Source: Chondrus crispus
Lineage: Eukaryota > Rhodophyta > Florideophyceae > Gigartinales > Gigartinaceae
DNA: 46,204 bases
Assembly: GCF_000350225.1 (NCBI RefSeq)
Contig: NW_005179395.1
Coordinates: 1 to 46,204 of the forward strand
Direction: 5' to 3'
Part shown: positions 1 through 9,850 of the stretch, piece after piece
Numbering within the stretch: position 1 is the first letter of the stretch
Layout of the letters: the number at the start of each line of letters is the position of its first letter
Translations under genes and position numbers: made by a program
Notes under the pieces: generated by a model
Seen by the model: the letters and a program-made list of their open reading frames with translations, nothing else
What the model was told of the DNA's origin: nothing
Databases searched by the model: none

Positions 1-87
1 CCCGTCCGCTATCGCCCCGCCACCGCCGGTGCCCGTCGAGAGCAGTGCCGCACTCCCCTCCACCGCGCTTCTAACCCCGCCACCACC

Positions 88-2544
88 ATGGCCACCCCCG
101 CCCGCCCGCTCCGCCTCATCCCCCTCCTCCCGCGTCTCTTGCGCCACCCCCACCGCCGGAGGCCCGCGCCGCAGCACACTCACCCGCTGCCTCGCACGAG
201 CTCCGCCCCTCTTTCCGCCGTCGCCTTCGCCGCCGTCGCCGCGGCCTACGTCTACCCCTCCTCCTCCTCCGCTGCCGCCGCCGATGTCTCCGCCTCCGCC
301 CCACCGTTCTTCTCCGCCTCCCTCGCCGTCCCGCTCGATGCGGGCCCCCCTTCCGATGCGGCCCGCGCCTACTCGGGCGCGCACGCCGCCCTGCTACGCT
401 CCGTCGCCACGGCCGACCCCTCCGCCCTGCAAACCCTCTCGATCCTCGCCAATGACACCGACAACCACGCCCCCTTGCTCCAGGCAGGTGCCGCCACTGC
501 CCTTGCGCATGCGCTCACCCACCTCGACTACGATCCACGCAATGATCCCGTTCGCGTCAATTTGCTCCGCGTGCTCGCCGATCTGGCAAAGAGCAATAAC
601 GCCGCCTCGTTTTTTGAAAACGCCAGTGTCGCCGATGCCCTTGTCGCCACCTTGAAGAATCATCCCCCACCGCTCCACGGCAAGGGATGGCTCGAGTGGG
701 CAGCGTCTCTGCTTGGATGGTCTTCGACGGACGACTCCGTCAAAATCCCCGCTGATCGCCCCGCCGACATGTCCGCGGCCCAGTCCAACGAGGAGGCCAT
801 GGTGGATTACCTCGCGGGGCTGTCCACTCCACCGACTCAAACAGATCTTGGAGCCGGCATTTCGTACCACGCCGTCCGCTGCGCGTCCAACCTGGCACGC
901 AATTCCCTCACGCATGCCCACCTTCTCGACGCCGGCCTTCTGCCGCTGTTGTGCGACGCCCTCCGCACTGCGGATGTCTCCCACTTCGCCGCCGCCGATC
1001 ACCAGCTCACCGAGCTTGTCCTCTGCACCATTCTCGCTGTCGCCGCGTTGGCAAAGTCCGCCCCTAGTGACGTTGTTGCAGGCGGAGGCCATAAAAGATT
1101 GCTCTATTTCATGAAAGAGCAACACGAATCTGTCGCTCAGATGTATGCGGCTGGTGGCATCAGGAATCTCGCGAGGCACGGCGACCGCACCGTTGCTAAT
1201 TGGCGCGTGCATCGAGAGCTCGTTGTCAACGGTGCCGTCGACGCTTTGCGTGCTGGTATGGCGAAGGAGGCATCGCCGCAAACTAGGACCTTTTCTGTGC
1301 TCGCGTTTGGAGACCTTATGACCACGGGCCATCACAAGGCCGCCATCATTCGACGGTGGCTTGAGCCTGCCTTTCGAGATTTTGCTAACCTCGTAAACGA
1401 AAAAAATGCCGGTATTGCAAGAACTGTTTACCGGACACTGACCGCCTTGTTTGGAGGGGGCGGCACCGATAAAAGGAACGGAGAAACCCCAGTTTTGGCC
1501 CCGCCTGCGCTTTGTGCATTGCTTGCGAAGGAAAGCGGACAAATCATTAACGGCCCAGTAGCCAGGGGGGATCTCCCAGCTCTCAAAGCAGTCCATGCGA
1601 TGTGCAGAGATGAGACCCTTGCGCAAGGCATGGTGGACCAAGGCCTGCTGGAAGTGCTTGTGAGAGGGGCAAGCAAAGGCAAAGGTGAGTACTGGGAGGA
1701 GTCCGTAGCCGCGCTGGGTATTTTGGCGGGATGGGAAAAGGTCCAGCCTCTCATGGCTCCAAGAGGTGCCCTGAAAGCGATACTTGCGCGTCCATGTCTT
1801 AAACATGATGGGCGATGGACAGTACAGTTCCTTGCAAACATGGCAAAGAGCGGAAATCATCAAGTGGAAGTCGCTCGCGGTGGGCTGAAAGTCTTGTCCT
1901 TGTCGCTTGTGTCGAAGGACGAGGCGGCCAGGCGTGACGCCGCAAGGGCGTTCTACAACCTATCCCTTGGGGGTGTGAGTAGGGTGATGCTGGGGCAGAG
2001 TGGTATCCTCGGCCCTCTGGTGAGGACGGCAAGTTCTTCGGTTGGCGACACACGGCGATTCGCGATTGCAACTTTGGCCAAAATTTCGGAGAGTATGGAG
2101 CACACCATCAAGTTGGTCGAGGCAGACACAATCTCTGTCATGCTGCAGGCTGCGAAGGAGGATTCTAGAATTGCTAAAGACGCTGCTTTTTGTATCGCAA
2201 CGATGTCTCAAATGGTTGAGGCGCATGGCTCCCTAGCACGAAGCGGGGCAGCCGCTTGGCTGGTTGAGATGCTCTCTAAAAACGGTGGGAGAGGACCCGA
2301 CGCCGCAGAAACTATGCAATACGCCGCTCTCGGCATCTGCAATCTGGCGTATTCGGCAGGGGTAACGCGAAATGCTCTTCGGGAAAATGGTGCATTGAGT
2401 GTTCTGACAGCGATTTCAGCATCAACGATGGGTGCTCCCCAAACAGCGATGATTTCCAAGCAAGCTCTCAGGAATTTGAAGGGAAATGAGAAACCCGGAA
2501 TGTTGCCAGTACAAAGAGCAGGCAATGAACCCCTCCCGGCGTGA
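88..2544 (+). CDS. Armadillo-repeat protein with N-terminal organelle-targeting or membrane-anchor segment
   Basis: Intronless 818-residue frame. The ATG lies in a strong start context (CCACCATGG). The first ~40 residues are rich in Arg, Pro and His with no acidic residue, followed by a short hydrophobic Ala/Val stretch (about 43-56). This fits a mitochondrial presequence or an N-terminal membrane anchor. From about residue 75 to 800 the protein is a chain of helical repeats with armadillo hallmarks: 'NLARNSLTHAHLLDAGLLPLL', 'AFYNLSL' and, near the end, 'ALGICNLAYSAG' followed by 'LRENGAL'. Such proteins are scaffolds; no enzymatic motif is visible and the partner is unknown. The terminal TGA sits inside a perfect donor-like GTGAGT at 2541, and the same frame stays open to 2742, so an alternative C-terminus is possible. 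Repeat class is confident; specific function is not recognised. Confidence 0.8.
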   Translation: MATPARPLRLIPLLPRLLRHPHRRRPAPQHTHPLPRTSSAPLSAVAFAAVAAAYVYPSSSSAAAADVSASAPPFFSASLAVPLDAGPPSDAARAYSGAHAALLRSVATADPSALQTLSILANDTDNHAPLLQAGAATALAHALTHLDYDPRNDPVRVNLLRVLADLAKSNNAASFFENASVADALVATLKNHPPPLHGKGWLEWAASLLGWSSTDDSVKIPADRPADMSAAQSNEEAMVDYLAGLSTPPTQTDLGAGISYHAVRCASNLARNSLTHAHLLDAGLLPLLCDALRTADVSHFAAADHQLTELVLCTILAVAALAKSAPSDVVAGGGHKRLLYFMKEQHESVAQMYAAGGIRNLARHGDRTVANWRVHRELVVNGAVDALRAGMAKEASPQTRTFSVLAFGDLMTTGHHKAAIIRRWLEPAFRDFANLVNEKNAGIARTVYRTLTALFGGGGTDKRNGETPVLAPPALCALLAKESGQIINGPVARGDLPALKAVHAMCRDETLAQGMVDQGLLEVLVRGASKGKGEYWEESVAALGILAGWEKVQPLMAPRGALKAILARPCLKHDGRWTVQFLANMAKSGNHQVEVARGGLKVLSLSLVSKDEAARRDAARAFYNLSLGGVSRVMLGQSGILGPLVRTASSSVGDTRRFAIATLAKISESMEHTIKLVEADTISVMLQAAKEDSRIAKDAAFCIATMSQMVEAHGSLARSGAAAWLVEMLSKNGGRGPDAAETMQYAALGICNLAYSAGVTRNALRENGALSVLTAISASTMGAPQTAMISKQALRNLKGNEKPGMLPVQRAGNEPLPA

Positions 2545-3030
2545 GTGCACTTGCAGATGTTGACTGCGATGTCAGAAACGGCAGCACTCTCAAAAGCCTT
2601 GGGCCATGTGTTTCATTGCGGTATCACCAGTTTATTACGCACGCCCCAGCACCGAGTTGTGGAGTTGCTCTTGCCAGCCGGACCTCCGGGAAGTCAACTA
2701 GAATTGATAGTTGACACCACAGGAACCATCGGTCTCACCTAAGCGCCAGGCCTATCCACGCACATGATATGTGAATTGCAGGCTGTACAATGGCGTATCC
2801 ATCCGGCAGGGGGCGAAAGTTCAGTACACAAAAGTGGTCTGACAAAGCCGATTGCAAACTATGATACTCCTCTTGCAAGCCTCTGCTCGCGAGTCCAGGC
2901 GTCATTGTAGAGAAGGCCAGGCAGAGAATGACTGTCTGCTTTTCCTTAGAAAGAAATCTTTATTCCGAGACTTGCAAAGTCTTCAAATGAATCAGCAGGA
3001 GTGCGTTGCGCCGGGATTCGCCTGTGGTGG
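2545..3030. other. Spacer between convergent genes
   Basis: This 486-base tail-to-tail spacer lies between the armadillo gene (+) and the SPT7-like gene (-). The frame of the armadillo gene stays open after its stop for 65 further codons, to 2742. Apart from that I see no gene, RNA or repeat. It presumably holds both 3' ends. Confidence 0.5.
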
Positions 3031-5619
3031 TTACCCACTTCCAGAAGCCAGGAAATTTGGCGCCTTATCAGGGTCTTTAGATCCTTCGTTCTCCTTGTCC
3101 GAAACAGACACAGGAGCCATAGTGACGTCCTCCAATCGTGGAGTGTCGCCAGCAAGCTTGCGTGGTACTTTTATTGTCCCGAGAACGTCCAGGCAGACGC
3201 CACTTCCTAGGTACCCAAAAGTAAAAGCGTTGCCGTCAAGCCGTACATCATTTCTGGGTGTAAACACCTGAGATGCCGGGCTCTTATTCTGTTCTGGGGT
3301 GATATTGGCGGGTCCCGCGTCGGCAGCGGACGAAGCGCTACCCGTTTGCCGTGTCTCTGTCTTGGCCATCTCTTGGTTGAGCTTCGTAATCTGGGCTCGA
3401 AGCCTTAATTCGGCCTCACGCAAGCCTTGCTCGTTGCGAAGAATGTCATACCGAACATATCCTTCAAGGTCATAAAAATTGCCTTGAAACCCAGATTCGC
3501 AGACAAGATCTAGCATTGCAAATACTTCCTCTTTCGAGGGCTTCCGCGAAGCCACACCTTCGGAGTCTACCTTCGAGTACGGTCGATCGATGTTTTCCCG
3601 ACAGGAAACCAGTGACTGTCCTATTCTTTCGACAAAATCTTCAAGTGCATCAGTTAGGACTTCTACAGCTAGGGACGACGCATGTTTAAATCCCGCATGT
3701 GTAAACATTACAGCAACGACAGCGCGTCCCATTGCGCGTTCACGTGAATCCTCCCGGGAGGCATTATTGTCTCTTTCAGTGACGTCCAATGCATCATTTC
3801 TAATCTCGAAATCTTCATCAATTTGGTCTCCGCCATGGCCACCCACCGCAGCACTGGGGATCAACTTCGATCTCCCTGGAGACGAGCTATTATTAGGAAG
3901 TACGTCTTCCATTTTTACTGAACTCCGCACGGTTGACAGAGGCGGAGACTTGTTCGAGGTCCGCATCGCCAGCCGCCTTCTGTTGAGCAACGCCCAGTTC
4001 ACAGCGATCTGTTCTCGTAGTTTCCGTACACGATGCAAGGAAAAGATGCTCTTCATGATGTGATTATCTGTCCCAAGAATGCTTATAATGCTGTCCGGGC
4101 CTTTCTGGATGTCGCTTCTTTTCTTACTATCGCTCGGTGTGCTCTGGTCGGGGTTGCTCTCAAAAATTGGTAGACGGGGACGCTCTGGACTGACATCAAG
4201 AATCGACGCATCATCGTTGCTGGGCCAGCATTCAAGATCTGATTCAGCAAACGGAATTGAGGGAGCAGGCTGGGACGCATTCCATTCGTCAGTTTGACGA
4301 CCGGCGTCAAGCTCTGGCATGTCCTCATCCATATCGTCATCATCGGTGGACTCAAGCCATTCCACATCTGAACCAAGCACTCCCGTTGTTAACGTCTTGA
4401 CTTTCATTAAAGCTAAGTGGCGTTCCTTTCGGATGCGATATTCGTCGCGAAGGTCATTGGCGCGATCCTTAATCTGGGTAAGCACTTCTGCAAAGGTCTT
4501 ATCTTGGTTGCCGATACATGCCGATACTGCAGATATGCACTCCTCGACTCTCTCATACTTGCCAATATGGGCTTTGTACTCCATTTCTTTCAGTTCTTCA
4601 ACCACACTTGCGGCGGACACAGCTTTGCGATGAATGTTCTTCGGGACGTCTCTCTTCTGAGCGCTCTCTACTTGAGCGGCGTCCCGATGCGGTTCACATA
4701 GCACGCGCAGCTCGCGGATAAAACGCTCCATCTTATCGGACAGTCCAAACGCGGCGGTAGTACGACGGGGGCGCTTTAGGGTTGATGTCGACCTGATGTG
4801 ACGCTCTTTCGATTGAAGACCCGGGCTGCTTCGTTCATCCGATGACAACAAGTCGGAAGAGGTTCCATCCGTGTCCTCATCACAGCCAAGCAGCACGTAC
4901 GGCCCCGTGTGGCAAGTCTTGGAAGCCTCTTCCTCTCGCTCAAGTTGTTCAAATGATGCGTAGCCGGCGTCATCTCCCTCAAGCATGCCCACGTCAATCT
5001 CGTAACGGGCGTCATCCAGAGGAAGGGCGCCAGGCACGTTATAAAACATCTGGTGGTCGACAGATGCGACAGCGAGTCTGCGACGAACGATGGCGCTGAG
5101 AATCGCGACATCGTCGCCGTCGAAACGGCCAAACTTGAAAGGATGGTCGCGGCGCGATCGCGGGCTGCTGAGTGGGGTGCGACGAGAGGGGGATTTGGCT
5201 GGGATAGGCTTCAACTTGGCGGGGATTGGCAATGATGACGGAGCGGGTGACGCTGTGCCGTTCGGTTGCATTTCAACGTCCTGTGGCTCAGCGTCTGCGC
5301 TTGCGGTCAGGGCTGCCGGTTTGCCAGCGCTGTCATTTTCAACGCCATTTTGGGCTGGCTCTTCCTGGTCTTCACTCTCTTTGGGTTCTGTCTTTGGAGA
5401 GGATGTAGGTGCATTCTCTGGCGCAGCTTTCGCTTTGGCCTCCTGCGGATTGGGCGGGTTTCCCGCGAGGAAGACGCGCCAAGACGCGGGGTCTGCCGCC
5501 GCAACGCGGACGGTGGCGAGATGCTTTGATGGGAGAAGGGCTTGCCACACGGACTGCTGATCGAGTTGAGTAAACAAATGGCGGAACCTCTCCTCAGGGT
5601 TGGGCGCCGCAGTGTCCAT
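3031..5619 (-). CDS. SPT7/SUPT7L-like SAGA histone-fold subunit (putative)
   Basis: Intronless 862-residue frame; ATG at 5619 in a strong context (CACCATGG). The protein is acidic and low in complexity, with conserved islands. The diagnostic one is at about 625-680, beginning 'AMGRAVVAVMFTHAGF' and continuing 'VEVLTDALEDFVERIG'. It matches the bromodomain-associated histone fold of SPT7/SUPT7L (STAF65-gamma), in which a helix ending HAGF/HAGFE is followed by a 'LETLTD' helix. In yeast this fold pairs with a TAF to hold SAGA together. Two helical blocks follow, one starting 'EEVFAMLDLVCESGF' and one coiled coil ('GLREAELRLRAQITKL'), as in SPT7. No bromodomain is recognisable, so the layout is closer to animal SUPT7L than to yeast Spt7. 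A TAF8/TAF3-type fold is the main alternative. A heptad tandem repeat lies just upstream, in the probable 5' UTR. Confidence 0.55.
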   Translation of the reverse strand: MDTAAPNPEERFRHLFTQLDQQSVWQALLPSKHLATVRVAAADPASWRVFLAGNPPNPQEAKAKAAPENAPTSSPKTEPKESEDQEEPAQNGVENDSAGKPAALTASADAEPQDVEMQPNGTASPAPSSLPIPAKLKPIPAKSPSRRTPLSSPRSRRDHPFKFGRFDGDDVAILSAIVRRRLAVASVDHQMFYNVPGALPLDDARYEIDVGMLEGDDAGYASFEQLEREEEASKTCHTGPYVLLGCDEDTDGTSSDLLSSDERSSPGLQSKERHIRSTSTLKRPRRTTAAFGLSDKMERFIRELRVLCEPHRDAAQVESAQKRDVPKNIHRKAVSAASVVEELKEMEYKAHIGKYERVEECISAVSACIGNQDKTFAEVLTQIKDRANDLRDEYRIRKERHLALMKVKTLTTGVLGSDVEWLESTDDDDMDEDMPELDAGRQTDEWNASQPAPSIPFAESDLECWPSNDDASILDVSPERPRLPIFESNPDQSTPSDSKKRSDIQKGPDSIISILGTDNHIMKSIFSLHRVRKLREQIAVNWALLNRRRLAMRTSNKSPPLSTVRSSVKMEDVLPNNSSSPGRSKLIPSAAVGGHGGDQIDEDFEIRNDALDVTERDNNASREDSRERAMGRAVVAVMFTHAGFKHASSLAVEVLTDALEDFVERIGQSLVSCRENIDRPYSKVDSEGVASRKPSKEEVFAMLDLVCESGFQGNFYDLEGYVRYDILRNEQGLREAELRLRAQITKLNQEMAKTETRQTGSASSAADAGPANITPEQNKSPASQVFTPRNDVRLDGNAFTFGYLGSGVCLDVLGTIKVPRKLAGDTPRLEDVTMAPVSVSDKENEGSKDPDKAPNFLASGSG

Positions 5620-5657
5620 GGTGGTGAGGGCGAAGGTGAATCAGTGGGCGGTGCGAA

Positions 5658-5706
5658 GTGAGCAGTGAGCCGTGAGCCATGAGCAGTGAGCCATGAGCAG
5701 TGAGCA
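5658..5706 (+). repeat. Heptanucleotide tandem repeat (RTGAGCM)x7
   Basis: Seven contiguous 7-bp units read GTGAGCA, GTGAGCC, GTGAGCC, ATGAGCA, GTGAGCC, ATGAGCA, GTGAGCA. They lie 39-87 bp upstream of the ATG of the minus-strand SPT7-like gene, so probably in its 5' UTR or core promoter. On the transcribed strand the unit reads KGCTCAY. Copy number may vary between strains. Confidence 0.9.
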
Positions 5707-5878
5707 GTCTGATTACAGGGACTGCAAAACACCACACCTGATGGAGAACGGAACGTGCACTACTAAGGGTACCCCTGCCCATCAGGGTAATTTGGAGCGC
5801 ATTTTCTTTTTTTAAATGGAGAAAGTACTTGTTTAAGGGTGTTGTCGCCAAAACAGGCGCCATTCGAAGCGCCATGCA

Positions 5879-5946
5879 GGGGGGGGGGGGGGGGGGACTC
5901 CCATTAGTGCCACATTTACTAATGCCATCCTCTCATTAATGCCGGC
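5879..5946 (+). repeat. Dispersed G-run repeat, copy 1
   Basis: Eighteen consecutive G are followed by 'ACTCCCATTAGTGCC' and two further spaced ATGCC motifs ('ACTAATGCC', 'CATTAATGCCGGC'). The same order, with only a few mismatches over about 50 bases, occurs in reverse orientation at 35173-35234. Three near-regular (15-16 bp) occurrences of an ATTARTGCC motif make up the body. The type of element is unknown. Confidence 0.75.
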
Positions 5947-7130
5947 TATCTCAAAAAAAAAAGAACACATCCATGAGCATCTTTGCATACTGTACTGTAC
6001 GTCTTGCGAGCGCAAACCCCTAAACTGCAGATCATGAACCACTGCTTCTTTGTCGCCGCGACACCTCATCATCGTCCCCGATCAATTTTATCCCACACCT
6101 GCTACCTTGCTTCGTCCCATTCGTGAAAGTGTCCTTGGAGAAAAGCGCGTAGTCGTTCTCAAACTGCTTCCATCATGGGTTTCGCTTCTTTTTTTTTCTC
6201 GCTTCAAGGTATTGTCACTTTCTGTCGCCCTTTCAGCAGAGGGATCGCCCTCTCACTCTACCATGCAAAATAAAACCCTGGACGAGGCTATGTCTCCGTA
6301 ATTCGCTCGACCTGTCAAAATTTCCATGCACGGCCCCCTGTTTCATCCCGATACTCTTTGAATTGATCTTCTGCGCGTTTTTTCTTGCAAATTTGTCCCC
6401 CCCAGTATCCTACCGAGCAGATTTAAAGCCCTCATCTTCTTCATTTCAATTTGAAGCACCTTTCAAAAAACCCTTCGAGGCCGCCTCTGTCTGCTTTTTA
6501 GAGTGAAAATTATTCTCTGCTCTGCAATAACCGGCTGTCCATGAGATCCTCTTTCCATTTATTCGTGCATGGAGCGATTTCAGTACCAGAGCAACGGTCT
6601 GCCAAGCTCTCTTTTGGACAGCAACTCTCGCTCGTTGCTATGCCCGTTTTCCCGCCTCCAACAAGAGACGTCGGTCATTCCCTTCTTCTCCCAACATACA
6701 GCCCCGTCAGCGCTCTCCATGCCACGGGATCATCCATCGTCTTCAACTCTTGATCATTTTGAGCCTAGCGGCGAACATAGCTCCACCCGGTTCTCATGAT
6801 CCTCTTTTGAAAACACCAGCTTTCATGCAATCAATGTTCCTGGTGTCCAGTGGCTTCCCTACTAAATGACTGTCCTCGATCGAACAGCGGCCGTCTGCTT
6901 GTCTAGGGTTCTGCATTGAGCGAATCTCACACCATGCTGACCCAGCTTGCGCTTTTCCTCTGCCTGGATTATGAGTTGGTCAAGGTACGGAGTGATCAAA
7001 GCTTCATTGTCAGCCCTGGCTGACCAACTGCTATACATATTTAACTTGTGAACAGTGCCATCCAACAATGTGCCAAACTCGTTTGCCCATCAGATCGAGA
7101 GAGTCTCTCTCTCCACTTTTCTTCTGATAG

Positions 7131-7731
7131 CATCGGAAGCTCTAGGGTTTCGTCGGGCACTAAGGATGTGCTTGTTCTAAATGTGCTTGACGCACTGAAA
7201 GCTACATGGCGTGGGACATTAGCTCAAAAGTATTTCAGATCAATGCTTTGCGGTGCCATGACACTCGCAGAAGTGAACGAATTGTTTCTATGTCGCCACC
7301 AGTTCTGTGGCCAGAACACTATCGCCCTGTCAGAAGAGAACTTCGAAGGAGAGAACAGCAGCAGGGACGGTACGGACGAGTCTATCTGTGAAAATTCTGT
7401 TCTTATGTTCCGATGTGCATGGGGAGCTGTTCCAGAAGACCTCGAAGTTTGCTCTCAGGCACCTCACTACGGAAACGAGGTATTTGAAATCTTGGTGAAA
7501 AGGCAGCATCCGGCAAAATACCTCGATGGAATTCGAGAAGTTTTGAAGGCAATGCATCCTCATTGCAGATATATTTCCGACAGGAGAACGATTCGATTTT
7601 GGTGTCGGGCATTCGACGTTATCGACGTTACAAACTTGTCCGACTGCCCAGCCAAAGCCTATCGAATGAAGCTCGTTTTGTTTCTCTTAACGAAAAAGTC
7701 CTTCAAGCTAGAACCAGGGGCTCGCACATAA
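7131..7731 (+). CDS. Unrecognised protein, probable 3' exon
   Basis: The frame is open from 7045 to the TAA at 7731, with no ATG before 7243. A long pyrimidine tract ending in TTCTGATAG sits just before 7131 and looks like a 3' splice site, so I mark the exon from there; the upstream exon was not found. The alternative is an unspliced protein from the ATG at 7243 (162 residues). The deduced product is balanced in composition and Cys-rich in its middle, with segments such as 'HYGNEVFEILVKRQHPAKYL' and a basic C-terminus. I recognise no family. It could also be a decayed gene. Confidence 0.35.
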
Positions 7732-8409
7732 AGTCGCGCTACATATCAAAACTACGGCTATGCACGGGCACTACTCTTCTATGCAACAGGCGTCACCCAA
7801 AGCGCTGGTGCATGTGTAGGAGTTTAAACGTTTAATCCAAGATAGGCAGGGGAGCGGCCCCCAGATTTCCAAAGTCGAAAATAGGTGATGAACAAGATCT
7901 GTGCCTGTGGTTCAAAAAGCAAACAAATATGATAAAACGAGCAGTCAGGTAGTTGCGAGGTTGCGGTCTATAAGCGGAGACTGCCTGGAGCGTTTTGTAT
8001 AGTACGAAAGATAAAGTAACTTATCTTGCGGCACGTCAAGACAGCGCAGTGTGGTGTCATGTTGCTGATGGCTTCGACCCATATCTTTATCGGAGCGTCA
8101 GGTGCATGGAAGAATCTATGTGTTGTGCGGAGTTTCTACATCATTCAGAACAATAATACGTAGCCGCAAGCCCTTTGTCAGAAGTAGATGGATTTGAATT
8201 GTTGCCTAGAATGATTATTCTTCCCGATTTTTGCGCTCTCTTCATGTGCATCCAATTGAAACCTCAATCGCGCGCCTTTAAACTGCCGAAATAGTGCAGC
8301 AAATAATCTGTACAGTGGTACAGTATGTAGCAACGTACAAATAAGTGCGGGGAGAATTCTGTTACGAAGCAATAGGTTTGGCACTACGGACGAGGAGCTA
8401 GAAAGTGCA
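7732..8409. other. Spacer upstream of asparaginase gene
   Basis: About 680 bases, AT-richer than the flanking genes. It contains two close copies of the GTACAG/TACAGTA motif at 8311-8325. No open frame with a recognisable product and no RNA gene are seen. It should include the promoter of the downstream gene. Confidence 0.4.
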
Positions 8410-9662
8410 ATGTCCAATACCGGTCATTGGGCCATAGCGATTCACGGTGGGGCGGGATTGATTTCGCGTGAAACCGCCCCTCAGCCGTACGAACAAGCTC
8501 TGAAGACTGCTCTGGATGAGGCCCATGCTGTCTTAGAAGCGGGGCGGAATACGGATAACGCCCTTCCATGGGATGAAGTTGAAGCTGTTTTTCCACCAAC
8601 TGCTGTTGCGGCAGCCTTGGCTGCAGTCGAATCACTTGAAACATGCCCATTATTCAACGCAGGTGGGTTACAAGAAAGAAATCCTTGCTTCCCACAAATG
8701 TAGAACAGGCGACTAAGTACAATCTAACCAAGGATCCGTATTGTACCTCACTATGCGCTGCAGGTAGAGGCGCGGTGCTCAATGACCGGGCCTTTGTTGA
8801 GAATGAAGCATTGGTCATGGATGGCGCTACGATGAAATCTGGGGCGACGTGTGGGCGTACGTGAGAAACGCAAGCAGTCGAACGCTTGATTGGAAACCTA
8901 TTTGCGCGTCCATTAGTCGCTAGCTTGCACTAACAAGTTGAACATGTCAAATCCCTTTATCGTTTGGTGTCCGTAGTTCGCACGATTGTGCATCCCGCGC
9001 GTCTGGCTGCTCTTATTTACACGATGGCTGATTTCCAGTTTCTCGGGTTTCAGGCTGCCGAGCGATTCGCGGATAAGTTCCAAGGACTCATAGAGAAGAG
9101 AGAGCCGGGTTGGTTTGTAACTGATCGACGAAAGGCGACATTGCTTAAAGCTCAATCACGGAAGGCAGCAGAACTGGATCATACAGGCGAAGGAATGCTG
9201 ACAAACTCGGAAGTTCCGGAGCAAGATGAAGTGCAGGCCAAAAATAATGGGGAAGGGGAGACCGTGGGAGCTACAATCTGTGACGGTGCTGGGAACGTGG
9301 CTTGTGTGACGTCGACGGGCGGTGTAACAAACAAATGGGAAGGGAGAATTGGGGACACGCCAGTTGTGGGTGCTGGTTCGTACGCGTCGAACAAGTCCTG
9401 TGGTATTAGTGGAACTGGATGGGGTGAACAGTTCATTCGGTTCAGCGCGGCAAGTCGAGTGTGCTTTGCCGTCGAATACGGCGGTATGTCTGTGAAGGAC
9501 GCTATGTACGAAGTTGTCCACAAAACATTCCCAGAGTCTACCGGTGGTTTTGTTGCCGTTACTCCTTCTGGTGAGATCGTCATGGACTTCAATACGGTTG
9601 GTATGTATAGGGCCGGGCGAAATTGGCAAGGGGAGGACTTTGTCAAGATCTGGGATGATTGA
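8410..9662 (+). CDS. Isoaspartyl peptidase / L-asparaginase (Ntn hydrolase, T2 family), three exons
   Basis: Proposed exons are 8410-8662, 8764-8856 and 8977-9662, with introns of 101 and 120 bp bounded by GTGGGT..CTGCAG and GTACGT..CCGTAG. Joining them restores one 343-residue frame across both junctions, giving the family sequence 'NAGRGAVLND' and then 'GATCGLRTIVHPARLA'. The enzyme hydrolyses L-asparagine and beta-aspartyl (isoAsp) peptides. The precursor self-cleaves before a Thr, which becomes the nucleophile. Here that is T211 in 'GETVGATICD', followed by the substrate-pocket motifs 'TSTGGVTNKWEGRIGDTP' and 'GTGWGEQFIR'. The N-terminal 'AIHGGAG' motif is present. Length fits the plant/human (ASRGL1) type. 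No targeting peptide is evident, so it is probably cytosolic. The family assignment is firm; the substrate preference (K-dependent or not) cannot be read. Confidence 0.9.
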
Positions 9663-9850
9663 TACCGACATGGAAAAACGAAATTTGTTTGCCACTCTTA
9701 GACGTGACACAAACCAAAATTTTCTTGTTCAATCAGTCAACTCTAGTCTACAAAGTGAAAACAAACAACGAAAACTGACCTATCCAATACACTAGGGACC
9801 ATGGTGACTCGCTGTATCGCTCCCACCGCTATGTAAAGCATTTCGATGTC

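Larger units (their letters stand above)
5620..7130. other. Non-coding or unresolved spacer with poly-G run
   Basis: About 1.5 kb without a confident gene. It holds the seven-unit heptad repeat (5658-5706), an 18-base G run that opens a dispersed repeat (5879-5946), and an overlapping TACTGTA pair near 5989. Two short ATG-initiated frames exist: 6569-6799 on the plus strand (76 residues, Ser/Pro-rich) and 6862-7038 on the minus strand (58 residues, helical: 'ITPYLDQLIIQAEEKRK'). Neither can be linked to a complete gene by eye. A 5' exon of the 7131-7731 frame may be hidden here. Confidence 0.4.

Noticed and set aside
394..1863. 489-codon open frame on the minus strand inside the armadillo gene
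   Set aside because: It is a shadow of the plus-strand gene, which has clear repeat periodicity and a strong start; the antisense translation shows no domain.
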